Position numbers and translations under genes: made by a program. Positions 44,957 to 52,685 of a stretch of DNA of 64,000 nucleotides are shown piece after piece. The stretch spans positions 1 through 64,000 of the forward strand of contig NZ_CALIAV010000023.1 in the NCBI RefSeq assembly GCF_938045625.1, in the 5' to 3' direction. Numbering within the stretch: position 1 is the stretch's first letter; every line of letters starts with the position of its first letter. Under the pieces are notes generated by a model that saw only the letters and a program-made list of their open reading frames with translations, made no database searches and was not told the origin of the DNA. Origin of the DNA: an uncultured Campylobacter sp. (GTDB taxonomy: Bacteria; Campylobacterota; Campylobacteria; Campylobacterales; Campylobacteraceae).

Positions 44957-46610
44957 GCTAAATAAACAAAAGATTATCATGATTTTGACGGCTATTTTGG
45001 CGGTTTTGCTAGCCGTTGCGGTAGGTAGAAGTCAGCCCAAAAGCATAATGTACGAAAGCTACGAAAAGCTGCTAGAAGGCGATATGATCGCAAGCGCGAC
45101 CGTAAACGGCGGCGAGCTAGAGCTCACGACAAAAGGCGGTAACAAATATATCATCGTAAAAGACGGCGTAGATATGCGCGCTCTGGTGCAAAAAGTACCC
45201 GTCGATCTAAAAAAAGAGACGCCAGTACTGGATGAAATTTTAGCCGTGCTGGCGCTACTTGTTATCTGTTTTGCGGGGCTTGCTATTTATGCGAGGTTTA
45301 AAAAGCAAAAACTCGCCGCACAAAACGAAAATCAAAAAGCAAACGTCTACGAATACGACAATATCGCCGCTAGCTCGGTAGCCCCTGCTATCTCAAACGT
45401 CAAATTTGACGACGTGGCAGGCATAAAAGAGGTCAAATTTGAGTTAAGCGAGATCGTGGATTTTCTAAAAAATCCGACGAAATATAAAAAATTCGGCATC
45501 AAAATGCCAAAAGGCGTGCTGATGGTCGGGCCTCCTGGCGTGGGTAAAACGCTGGTGGCAAAGGCCGTTGCGGGCGAGGCGGGAGTGCCGTTTTTTTATC
45601 AAAGCGGCGCGAGTTTCGTGCAAATTTACGTCGGTATGGGTGCAAAACGCGTGCATGAGCTGTTTTTAAAAGCTAAAGCCTATGCACCATCCATCATCTT
45701 TATCGACGAGATCGACGCTGTGGGCAAGGTGCGCGGCGGTAACCGAAACGACGAGCGCGAGGCTACGCTAAATCAGCTGCTGACTGAAATGGACGGCTTT
45801 GAGGATAACTCCGGCGTCATCGTGATCGCCGCGACCAACCGCATCGAGATGATAGACGAGGCGTTGCTACGCTCGGGGCGATTTGATAGACGCATTTTCC
45901 TTTCTATGCCCGATTTTACCGATAGGGTCGAGATTTTAAAATCCTATCTAAAAGACAAAAACACTAGCGTAGAGGCGCAGGACGTAGCGCGTATCAGCGT
46001 CGGTTTTAGCGGGGCGGCGCTTTCTACGCTGGTAAATGAAGCTGCGATAAACGCGCTAAGACGCGGCGGCGAGATAATCGAATTTAGCGATTTTGAAAGC
46101 GTTTTAAACAAAGTCTTGCTCGGTAAAAGAAGGATTTTAAGCTACAACGACGAGGAAAAGCGCATTCAGGCGCTATATCAGGGCGCAAAGGCTTTGGCTG
46201 CGTATTGGTTTGGGATAGAATTTGAAAAAATTTCGCTCGTTGAGGAGCAGTTTATGCGCCCTGAGCGAGAGATAGAGTCGCGCTCGCAGATGTTTGCGCG
46301 TATCAAGGTCTGTTTGGCTGGCATGAGTGCGCTAAAGATGGTCAAAGACGATACCTTTTCAAACTCTAACGCCGACATCCAAAAGGCCCGTGAGATCGCG
46401 CAAAACATGGTTTTTGAGTACGGCATGGGGCATACATTTACGCCAAGTGCGGCTGAGGCCGAGGAGCTACTGCAAGAGGCATACGCCGAGGTCGGAACGT
46501 TTTTGGCGGGCATGAAAACGCAGCTAGAGCGCATCAGCGAGCATATCGAGATATATGAAAGTATCGACAAAGACGCGCTGGGCAGGATAATCAAAGAGTA
46601 TTACAACTAA
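44943..46610 (+). CDS. FtsH-like AAA protein lacking the protease zinc motif
   Basis: A 555-residue membrane AAA+ protein with FtsH layout: two helices (about residues 10-30 and 90-112) around a short periplasmic domain, then Walker A VGPPGVGKTLVAKAVAGEAG (about 196), the pore motif region FVQIYVGMGAKRV, Walker B IIFIDEIDAVG and SRH TNRIEMIDEALLRSGRFDRR. Where FtsH has HEAGH, this protein reads YQGAK (about residues 411-415), so both His ligands and the catalytic Glu are gone. It should unfold or remodel but not cut. H. pylori has an FtsH-type gene at the same place in the same operon. Confidence 0.9.
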   Translation: MHKFKLNKQKIIMILTAILAVLLAVAVGRSQPKSIMYESYEKLLEGDMIASATVNGGELELTTKGGNKYIIVKDGVDMRALVQKVPVDLKKETPVLDEILAVLALLVICFAGLAIYARFKKQKLAAQNENQKANVYEYDNIAASSVAPAISNVKFDDVAGIKEVKFELSEIVDFLKNPTKYKKFGIKMPKGVLMVGPPGVGKTLVAKAVAGEAGVPFFYQSGASFVQIYVGMGAKRVHELFLKAKAYAPSIIFIDEIDAVGKVRGGNRNDEREATLNQLLTEMDGFEDNSGVIVIAATNRIEMIDEALLRSGRFDRRIFLSMPDFTDRVEILKSYLKDKNTSVEAQDVARISVGFSGAALSTLVNEAAINALRRGGEIIEFSDFESVLNKVLLGKRRILSYNDEEKRIQALYQGAKALAAYWFGIEFEKISLVEEQFMRPEREIESRSQMFARIKVCLAGMSALKMVKDDTFSNSNADIQKAREIAQNMVFEYGMGHTFTPSAAEAEELLQEAYAEVGTFLAGMKTQLERISEHIEIYESIDKDALGRIIKEYYN

Positions 46611-46625
46611 ATTTAAGGAGAAAAA

Positions 46626-47165
46626 ATGAAAGCAAAAATAGGCATTTTGACGCTGAGCGACCGCGCTAGCGAAGGCAAATACGACGATCTATCGGGCGCG
46701 GCGATAAAAGAGGTTTTGGATGGCTGGATAACGAGCGAGCGCGAGTATTTTTACGAGGTGATCCCTGATGATATCGAGCTCATAAAAGAGCGCCTAAAAC
46801 ACATGATAGACGTGCTAGGCTGCGATCTAGTGCTAACGACGGGCGGCACGGGACCTGCTGCTCGCGACGTGACGCCTGAGGCTACTGAGGCCGTGTGCGA
46901 AAAGATGATGCCGGGCTTTGGCGAGCTAATGAGAACGGCTAGCCTAAAATACGTCCCCACGGCGATCTTATCGCGCCAAACGGCCGGTATCAGGGGGCAC
47001 GCGCTCATCGTAAATTTACCCGGCCAGCCAAAGGCTATCAGAGAGTGCCTAGAGCCCGTATTTCCAGCGATTCCGTATTGCATCGACCTGATCGGCGGCG
47101 CATTTATCGAGACTGATGAGAGCGTGATGAAGGTATTTCGTCCGAAACAAAAGAAGATCTCATAG
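46626..47165 (+). CDS. mogA: molybdopterin adenylyltransferase MogA
   Basis: Adenylates molybdopterin before molybdenum insertion. A 179-residue MogA/MoaB-type protein: IGILTLSDRASEGKYDDLSG at the N-terminus, the nucleotide loop DLVLTTGGTGPAARDVTPEAT (about residues 64-84) and VNLPGQPKAIRECLEPVFPA near 135. AAGGAG precedes the ATG, 15 bp after the FtsH-like gene. Supports the molybdoenzymes common in Campylobacter respiration. Confidence 0.93.
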   Translation: MKAKIGILTLSDRASEGKYDDLSGAAIKEVLDGWITSEREYFYEVIPDDIELIKERLKHMIDVLGCDLVLTTGGTGPAARDVTPEATEAVCEKMMPGFGELMRTASLKYVPTAILSRQTAGIRGHALIVNLPGQPKAIRECLEPVFPAIPYCIDLIGGAFIETDESVMKVFRPKQKKIS

Positions 47166-47172
47166 ACTGCGC

Positions 47173-47832
47173 GTGTTAAACTTTTTTGAAAACATAAATT
47201 TAAAAGCTACTAGGCTGCTTGAGGGCTATTATTCGCTCTTTTGCGGCCTATTTGCGCTTTGTTTGGGCATTTATGTGTTTGCACTGGTTTTTGCTATCGA
47301 GTGGCTTTTACTTGCCGCTAGCGCTTGTATCTATGCGTGTTTCGTCCTGCTTGCATTTCGTTCGCTTTTTTGGTTCGTCTTGAGTCTGATTTTCTCGCCC
47401 GTTTTTGCTATAGTCGTACGCGAGCGTTATGATGAAAATTTGCTTTTAGATGCCGTTTTCGCGCTAGTTTGGATATTTTGCTGGTTATTTTTGTCGCTAG
47501 CCGTGAGTGAAAATATCTCAAAACTGGGCAACGAAATCGTATCTAAAATTTTACGTATCGCCGCGCTTTTTGCCGTGATCGGCGTTTATTACGTTAGTAT
47601 CGAAAACAGCCTAAATTTACAAGCTATTTTACAAGATACCGTTACGCTTCGCATCGTACTTATCGCCATAAATATCTATATGTTTCCATCTCTTATCGCG
47701 CTTTTGGCGCTTGATTTGCGTGGGTATTATTTGAAAAGCAAAGACGTAAAAAGGGCTAAATTTTCATTTTTTAATTTCACTAAAGAAGCTTTAAAAGTAA
47801 TCAAATTTATTGCTTTAAGGCGTAAAATTTAA
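47173..47832 (+). CDS. hypothetical polytopic membrane protein
   Basis: A 219-residue protein I do not recognise, with about six hydrophobic helices (two within residues 20-62, then about 64-83, 90-112, 125-142 and 158-182) and a basic C-terminal tail. GTG start 7 bp after mogA, so probably the last gene of the aroB-mogA transcription unit. Nothing suggests a catalytic role. Confidence 0.7.
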   Translation: MLNFFENINLKATRLLEGYYSLFCGLFALCLGIYVFALVFAIEWLLLAASACIYACFVLLAFRSLFWFVLSLIFSPVFAIVVRERYDENLLLDAVFALVWIFCWLFLSLAVSENISKLGNEIVSKILRIAALFAVIGVYYVSIENSLNLQAILQDTVTLRIVLIAINIYMFPSLIALLALDLRGYYLKSKDVKRAKFSFFNFTKEALKVIKFIALRRKI

Positions 47833-48029
47833 ACGCATAAATCAAATTTGCGTTTTACATGATCTCTAAATTTAAGCCGAAATTTGGCTGCAATAGAGAT
47901 AAAATTCCAGATTTTTCTGCATTTTTAGGGTTTTGGTTAAATGAAAGGTCGTAAGACACGAAGTTCTTAGCCGCGATATGCCCGTAAAATTTGCCGTAGT
48001 TTTTATGGTGCGCTATAAATTTGATAAAG

Positions 48030-48064
48030 CAAGCAAGGCCAAATTTTGATTTCGGTCTTGCTTG
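48030..48064. terminator. hairpin between convergent mogA-operon and dedA
   Basis: CAAGCAAGGCC (48030-48040) and GGTCTTGCTTG (48054-48064) pair over 11 bp (one G-U on the plus-strand RNA; one mismatch on the minus). It lies between convergent genes, 17 bp past the dedA stop. The missing U-tract makes strength uncertain. Confidence 0.5.
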
Positions 48065-48081
48065 TTAGCTTACTCAGCGTC

Positions 48082-48708
48082 TTATTCTAGCTCTTTTGCA
48101 CCGACTTTTGATTTTTTACTTAGGCGTTTTACGTAAAAAATATAAAGCGCAGTGAGTAGGCCGACGGCGGCGAGTAGGGCGACCACAATGTGGCTAAACG
48201 CGCTCTTGTCGTAGTTTTTGCCTAGATACCAGCCCACGGCTAGCAGTACGGCGACCCAGATACCCGCACCAAGAGTCGTGTAGAGACTAAATTTAAAAAG
48301 ATTCATCTTAGCAAGGCCCGCCGGCAGGCTGATGTACTGGCGGATTCCCGGTATCAAACGGCAGTTAAAGGTCGAAATCTCGCCGTGCCTTTTGAAAAAC
48401 GCCTCGAATTTTCGCATTTTTACCTTCGTTATGCCGACGTATTTGCCGTATTTTAGCACGAGTTCGCGCCCGAAAAAGTAGCATAGATAGTAGTTAAACA
48501 CGGCTCCTGCAAGGCTGCCAGCCGTACCCGCACACCACGCTAGAACTAGGCTCATCTGTCCCTGATGCGCTAGATATCCCGCCGGGATCATCGCCACTTC
48601 GCTTGGAAATGGGAAAAACGAACTCTCTAAAAACATCATCAAAAATATGCCCGCATATCCCCACTCGCCGACGGTTTGGACGATAAAATTTATAAAATCG
48701 CCTAGCAT
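48082..48708 (-). CDS. DedA-family membrane protein
   Basis: A 208-residue VTT-domain protein; DedA proteins act in lipid-carrier recycling and membrane homeostasis. Motifs: FLESSFFPFPSEVAMIPAGYLA (about 27-48), the glycine-rich AGTAGSLAGAVFNYYLCYFFG, and FNCRLIPGIRQYISLPAGLAKM with the conserved Arg and Pro (about 115-136). Four to five helices. AAGGAG-like site before ATG 48708. Monocistronic, with a convergent neighbour. Confidence 0.9.
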   Translation of the reverse strand: MLGDFINFIVQTVGEWGYAGIFLMMFLESSFFPFPSEVAMIPAGYLAHQGQMSLVLAWCAGTAGSLAGAVFNYYLCYFFGRELVLKYGKYVGITKVKMRKFEAFFKRHGEISTFNCRLIPGIRQYISLPAGLAKMNLFKFSLYTTLGAGIWVAVLLAVGWYLGKNYDKSAFSHIVVALLAAVGLLTALYIFYVKRLSKKSKVGAKELE

Positions 48709-49083
48709 TTTTCTCCTTAAATTTAAAATTATGATTTTAGCAAACTACGGTAAATTTTAGCTTTATACGGGCGTCATTTGGGGCTAGGGTCGTCTGCGGC
48801 GGTTAAATTTGACGGCACTACGGGCGAGTTTTAAATTTGATTGCAAGATAAATTTGCGAGATAAAGATTTGGGTTTTACCCACACCTTTATAAAGTTTTG
48901 TGGGGCATTGCCGAGTTTAAAAAAAGGCGTGTCGCGGTCAAATTTGTGCCTTAAATTTAACCGCGTCAGTTTGAGAGTCAAATTTGACGTTTGAAGTCAA
49001 AATTTGACTCAAATTTTATCGGCCGACTTTAAAATCGGCCAAAAAAGCTTCCGTCCCTGCGTCAAAGCGCAAGCGGCGCGTAA
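48709..49083. other. 375-bp intergenic region rich in AAATTTG palindromes
   Basis: No gene is supported. It holds an imperfect 13-bp inverted repeat (48933-48945 with 48953-48965: CGCGGTCAAATTT/AAATTTAACCGCG), a perfect 12-bp palindrome GTCAAATTTGAC (48977-48988), further AAATTTGAC words, the hairpin at 49021-49040 and the dedA promoter region near 48735. Confidence 0.6.
49021..49040 (-). terminator. hairpin downstream of the third metQ
   Basis: GGCCGA/TCGGCC with an 8-nt loop, 44 bp past the stop. The following bases on the minus strand (GATAAAATTT) are only partly T-rich, so it is a moderate candidate. Confidence 0.45.
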
Positions 49084-49863
49084 TCAAAATACCGGCAGTA
49101 TCGCTCCGTTGTATCTTTTTAGAATAAACTCTTTCGTCTCGGGGCTGGTTGCGGCTTTAACGAGAGCTTTGATTTTTGGGCTATTTTCGTTGCCGGCTTT
49201 GACTGCGATGATGTTGGCGTACGGGCTTTCGGTACCTTCGATAGCTAGCGCGTCTTTTTTAGGATTCATGCCGATATCAAGGACGAAATTCGTGCTTATA
49301 GCGGCAAGATCGACTTCATCTAGCGTGCGAGGTATCTGCGCGCCCTCAAGCTCGACGAAATTTAGGCGCTTTGGATTTTTCACGATGTCTTTTGGCGTGG
49401 CTAGCTTAGCGCTTTTATCAAGCTCGATGAGGCCGGCTTTTTGCAGTATGTTTAGCGCTCTGTTGCCGTTAGTCGGATCGTAGGCGATCGCGACTTTAGC
49501 GCCGTCTTTTAGCTCGCTTAGGTTTTTTATCTTTTTAGAGTAAAAGCCCAGCGGCTCGAGATGTATCGCCGCGGCAGTTATCAAGGTCGTGCCTTTTGTT
49601 TCATTGTGATTTTTTAGATACGGCCAGTGCTGAAAGAAATTCGCGTCCAAATCACCGTCTTGCGTCGCTAAATTTGGAATCGAATAGTCGTTTATCTCTT
49701 TGATGACTAGATCGTAGCCCTCTTTTGCTAGGACAGGTTTGATAAACTCCATGATTTCTGCGTGAGGTACAGGCGAGACGGCTACTACGATAGTGTGATC
49801 TTTGTCTGCTGCGTAGAGGTTAAAGGCTAGCGCCAAACTTGCTAAAATTTTAAAAACTTTCAT
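49084..49863 (-). CDS. metQ: MetQ-type substrate-binding protein (third copy)
   Basis: A 259-residue periplasmic binding protein of the NlpA/MetQ family. Signal peptide ending LYAAD without a lipobox Cys, so soluble rather than a lipoprotein. VAVSPVPHAEIMEFIKPVLA, DGDLDANFFQHWPYLK and LEGAQIPRTLDEVDLAAIS are the ligand-site segments. Compared with the other two copies it is the most divergent (FFQHWPYL in place of YFQHLPYL or YFQGLPYM), so ligand range may differ. A hairpin at 49887-49925 precedes it. Confidence 0.9.
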   Translation of the reverse strand: MKVFKILASLALAFNLYAADKDHTIVVAVSPVPHAEIMEFIKPVLAKEGYDLVIKEINDYSIPNLATQDGDLDANFFQHWPYLKNHNETKGTTLITAAAIHLEPLGFYSKKIKNLSELKDGAKVAIAYDPTNGNRALNILQKAGLIELDKSAKLATPKDIVKNPKRLNFVELEGAQIPRTLDEVDLAAISTNFVLDIGMNPKKDALAIEGTESPYANIIAVKAGNENSPKIKALVKAATSPETKEFILKRYNGAILPVF

Positions 49864-49886
49864 TATATTTTCCTTTTTTCTTTTGA

Positions 49887-49925
49887 AAAACGGCGCTAAA
49901 AAGGTAAAAGCTTTTACGCCGTTTT
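49887..49925 (-). terminator. intercistronic hairpin ahead of the third metQ
   Basis: AAAACGGCG/CGCCGTTTT arms (9 bp, 49887-49895 and 49917-49925) enclose a TAAAAGCTTTTA palindrome and end in a run of T on the minus strand. The 39-bp block is duplicated at 50850-50888. It probably trims or attenuates transcription between metQ copies. Confidence 0.65.
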
Positions 49926-50055
49926 ATTTTTTGGAGATTTTTCTCGACTATTTTTCTTTTTTGCCAAATTTGAGTCATAAAATTTAGGCAAAAAACGCCT
50001 GTTGTGATTTTAAAAACTAAATTTTACGATGGCAAATCGGTTAAATTTGACGCGA

Positions 50056-50829
50056 TCAGAAGCTCGGTATCACCGCGCCTTGGTAGCGCTTTACGATAAA
50101 GTCTTTAACCTCGGGAGTTAGTATGGCTTTATCTAGAGCCTTGATTTTCGGGTTATTTTCGTTACCGGCCTTGGTCGCTACGTAGTTGGTGTACGGACTA
50201 TCCTTATCCTCGAGGATCAGCGCGTCTTTAGTCGGTTGGAGGCCGACGTCTAGGGCGTAGTTTACGTTGATAAAGGCTAGCGCGACGTCATCGAGAGAGC
50301 GTGGCGTCTGTGCGGACTCCATCTCTTTAAATTTGAGATTTTTCGGATTTTCTATGATATCTAGCGGCGACTTGTATTCGCCCTCTTTAGCCTTTACGAT
50401 GCCGGCTTTTTCGAGCAAATTTATCGAACGCGTCGAGTCTGCGGCGTTGTTTGAGATAGCGATGATATCGCCGTCTTTTAGCTCGTCTAGGCTTTTTATC
50501 TTTTTAGAATACGCGCCCATAGGCTCGACGTGTACGCCCACGGTCGGCACGATGTGAGTGCCTTTGTCTTTGTTAAACGACTTCATATACGGCAGGCCTT
50601 GGAAGTAGTTGGCGTCGAGTTCGCCGTTTTCGACGGCTATGTTTGGGATCACGTAGTCGTTAAAGATTTTGACGTCGAGCTTGTAGCCCTCTTTTTCTAA
50701 GATCGGCTTTACGACCTCTTCTAAAATCTCGGCGTGAGGTACTGGAGATGCGCCTACGGTGATGGTTTTGTCGCTAGCATACAGGCCGCTAGCTAAAAGC
50801 GCGCCCAGAAGTATTTTTGAAAATTGCAT
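50056..50829 (-). CDS. metQ: MetQ-type substrate-binding protein (second copy)
   Basis: A 257-residue homolog with signal peptide MQFSKILLGALLASGLYA and no lipobox. VGASPVPHAEILEEVVKPIL, GELDANYFQGLPYMKSF, MESAQTPRSLDDVALAFI and the C-terminal KRYQGAVIPSF mark the family. I use ATG 50829, six bases past AAAGGA, rather than ATG 50835, which touches the ribosome site. Tandem with two paralogs sharing the metNI transporter. Confidence 0.9.
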   Translation of the reverse strand: MQFSKILLGALLASGLYASDKTITVGASPVPHAEILEEVVKPILEKEGYKLDVKIFNDYVIPNIAVENGELDANYFQGLPYMKSFNKDKGTHIVPTVGVHVEPMGAYSKKIKSLDELKDGDIIAISNNAADSTRSINLLEKAGIVKAKEGEYKSPLDIIENPKNLKFKEMESAQTPRSLDDVALAFINVNYALDVGLQPTKDALILEDKDSPYTNYVATKAGNENNPKIKALDKAILTPEVKDFIVKRYQGAVIPSF

Positions 50830-50849
50830 TATCATTCCTTTTTTTGATA

Positions 50850-50888
50850 AAAACGGCGCTAAAAAGGTAAAAGCTTTTACGCCGTTTT
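50850..50888 (-). terminator. intercistronic hairpin ahead of the second metQ
   Basis: Same 39-bp block as 49887-49925: AAAACGGCG/CGCCGTTTT arms with an inner TAAAAGCTTTTA, followed on the minus strand by TTTTTATC. It stands 14-20 bp before the ribosome site of the next metQ. Confidence 0.65.
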
Positions 50889-50980
50889 GTTTTAAGAGCG
50901 GTCTCTAAACTAAATTTGGATTCGTCGTTTCGTTAAATTTGCCCGCGCCGCTAAATTTGAGCGGGCGGGGCTAAATTTGA

Positions 50981-51754
50981 TTAAAACGTCGGGATTATCG
51001 CGCCTTTATATTTTTCCTCAATAAATTTCTTTACCTCCGGGCTCGTGACTGCTTTGTCTAGAGCTTTGATTTTCGGGCTATTTTCGTTGCCGACTTTGAC
51101 CACGACGTAGTTGGTGTACGGGCTATCTTTGCTCTCAAGCACGAGTGCGTCTTTGGTCGGGTTTAGGTTGGCGTTTAGAGCGTAGTTCGTGTTGATAACG
51201 GCGATGGCGACGTCATCTAGCGTACGAGGAACTTGAGCTGTCTCGATCTCTTCAAATTTTAGCTTTTTTGGGTTTTCCGTGATATCAAGCGGTGTTTTTA
51301 GGGGGTTGTCGTTTAGCTTGATAAGACCTGCGCTAGCTAGCACGTCAAGCGCGCGGCTCTCGTTTGTCGGGTCGTTTGGTATCGCTACGGTGCTGCCGTC
51401 TTTTAGCTCTTTGATATTTTTTATCTTTTTAGAGTAAACGCCCATAGGCTCGAGGTGAACGCCCACGGTTTTAACTAGATGAGTGCCTTTGTTTTTGTTA
51501 AATTCCTCAAGATACGGCAGGTGCTGGAAGTAGTTAGCGTCTAGATCGCCGTCTTCGGTGGCCAAATTTGGAGTAGAGTAGTCGTTAAATTCTTTGATCT
51601 CAAGAGTAAAGCCGTCTTTTGCAAGGATGGGTTTTACGACTTCTAAAATTTCAGCATGCGGAACCGGCGTAGCGCCTACGACGATTTTCTCGGCTGCATT
51701 TGCGGCGATTGTTAGGCTTAGAGCGACTAGAGAGTATTTAAGTAGATTTTTCAT
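50981..51754 (-). CDS. metQ: MetQ-type substrate-binding protein (first copy)
   Basis: A 257-residue D-/L-methionine binding protein candidate. Signal peptide (YSLVALSLTIAANAAE) without lipobox Cys. VGATPVPHAEILEVVKPILA, EDGDLDANYFQHLPYLEEF and IETAQVPRTLDDVAIAVI are family motifs. It is closest to metI and lies behind a separate promoter-like element, a short Met/Cys-containing ORF and alternative hairpins, so this copy is probably the one under specific control. Confidence 0.92.
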   Translation of the reverse strand: MKNLLKYSLVALSLTIAANAAEKIVVGATPVPHAEILEVVKPILAKDGFTLEIKEFNDYSTPNLATEDGDLDANYFQHLPYLEEFNKNKGTHLVKTVGVHLEPMGVYSKKIKNIKELKDGSTVAIPNDPTNESRALDVLASAGLIKLNDNPLKTPLDITENPKKLKFEEIETAQVPRTLDDVAIAVINTNYALNANLNPTKDALVLESKDSPYTNYVVVKVGNENSPKIKALDKAVTSPEVKKFIEEKYKGAIIPTF

Positions 51755-51780
51755 TTTATATCCTTTTTAAAATTTGGCTA

Positions 51781-51868
51781 GCATTTAAAAAAGGATATGA
51801 GCGGAGGCTTAAATTTCTTTTTAAATGCTTAGCAAGACTAAGCGCTTAAAAAGAAATTTTGCGCTTAG
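51781..51868 (-). promoter_or_regulatory. mutually exclusive hairpins in the metQ leader
   Basis: In transcript order: arm A 51868-51861 pairs with 51845-51838 (CTAAGCGC, 8 bp). Arm B 51859-51846 pairs with 51824-51811 (14 bp). A small hairpin C uses 51843-51838 and 51832-51827 (6 bp, 5-nt loop). Arm D 51828-51818 pairs with 51791-51781 (GCATTTAAAAA, 11 bp). A and B exclude each other, and B and D exclude each other, the arrangement expected of an attenuator. No clear U-run follows A or B, so control of ribosome access is as likely as termination. Confidence 0.55.
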
Positions 51869-51870
51869 CG

Positions 51871-51930
51871 TTAGTCTTTCGACGACTTAAGTTGAGTGAA
51901 GCGACGCATTTCGCACATATCTGATTTCAT
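51871..51930 (-). CDS. putative 19-residue Met/Cys leader peptide
   Basis: ATG 51930 is preceded by AAAGGA 6 nt upstream and encodes MKSDMCEMRRFTQLKSSKD then TAA. Three Met and one Cys fall in the first eight codons, and its stop lies 2 nt before the first hairpin arm. It sits just after a -10 element and before metQ. Ribosome stalling at Met or Cys codons could choose between the downstream hairpins. Coding status is inferred from position and ribosome site. Confidence 0.5.
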   Translation of the reverse strand: MKSDMCEMRRFTQLKSSKD

Positions 51931-51963
51931 TTTCTATCCTTTCTTTGTAAAATTAATTTCGGG

Positions 51964-51969
51964 ATTTTA
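51964..51969 (-). promoter_or_regulatory. -10 element upstream of the leader peptide
   Basis: GCATAAAAT on the minus strand, about 34 nt before the leader ATG, suggests an internal promoter so that the metQ genes can be transcribed apart from metNI. Confidence 0.4.
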
Positions 51970-52010
51970 TGCAAAAAAAGTTTAAAAGAAAATAAAATCA
52001 GACGGAAAAA

Positions 52011-52685
52011 TCATTTCTTTGTGATCTTATAAATAAAATTTCCTAATGATTGGAAAATTTGAACCATTATGATTAAAATCACGACGGTATAAAGCATGAT
52101 ATCGGGACGAAATCTCTGATAGCCGTAGTTTATCGCAACAGATCCCAGCCCGCCGCCGCCGACCGCGCCCGCCATCGCCGAAAAGCCGATGATAACGATA
52201 AGCGTGAGCGTGATGGAGGCTACGATACCCGGCAATGCCTCTACAAACATCACCTTAAAAATGATCTGAAAATTTGAGCTACCAAAGCTTCTGGCGGCCT
52301 CGATGATGCCTTTATCGACCTCTTTTAGCGCGCTCTCTATAAGCCTAGCGATAAACGGCGCCGCACCGATAGTAAGCGGAACGATAGCCGCAGTAGTGCC
52401 GATACTGGTACCTACGATCAGACGCGTGAGCGGGAAAAGCACGATGATGAGGATGATAAATGGAAAGCTTCTTAGCGTATTTACCGTGATGTCAAGCGCG
52501 ATAAATAGCGGTCTATTTGGCTTTAGACCGTCCTTTGCCGAAAGGACTAGCAAGATAGCGGGCACTAGGCCTATCAAAAACGCTAAAAGCGTCGAAACCA
52601 CGCTCATATAGAGCGTCTCGCCGATGGCTGGGAGCAAAATGCGCTCGAAAACGTCGGAAAATTTAGAAAAATCTATGCCAAACAT
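52011..52685 (-). CDS. metI: methionine ABC transporter permease
   Basis: A 224-residue permease with five helices. It carries LYMSVVSTLLAFLIGLVPAI and the MetI-type EAA-like loop AARSFGSSNFQIIFKVMF (about 140-157), followed by ALPGIVASITLTLIVIIGFS. I use ATG 52685, which overlaps the metN stop as TGATG. The track start five codons upstream lies inside metN. Works with MetN and the three MetQ proteins. Confidence 0.94.
   Translation of the reverse strand: MFGIDFSKFSDVFERILLPAIGETLYMSVVSTLLAFLIGLVPAILLVLSAKDGLKPNRPLFIALDITVNTLRSFPFIILIIVLFPLTRLIVGTSIGTTAAIVPLTIGAAPFIARLIESALKEVDKGIIEAARSFGSSNFQIIFKVMFVEALPGIVASITLTLIVIIGFSAMAGAVGGGGLGSVAINYGYQRFRPDIMLYTVVILIIMVQIFQSLGNFIYKITKK

Noticed and set aside
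47940..47969. Nine-codon ORF after the mogA operon
   Set aside because: No ribosome site or regulatory context; too short to support.
48784..48994. Two overlapping ORFs of about 60 residues in the dedA-metQ gap
   Set aside because: They are on opposite strands, lack ribosome sites and consist of AAATTTG-word translations.
51755..51970. SAM or other methionine riboswitch upstream of metQ
   Set aside because: I could not find the conserved cores of the known SAM riboswitch classes; the dyads are better explained as alternative attenuator arms.
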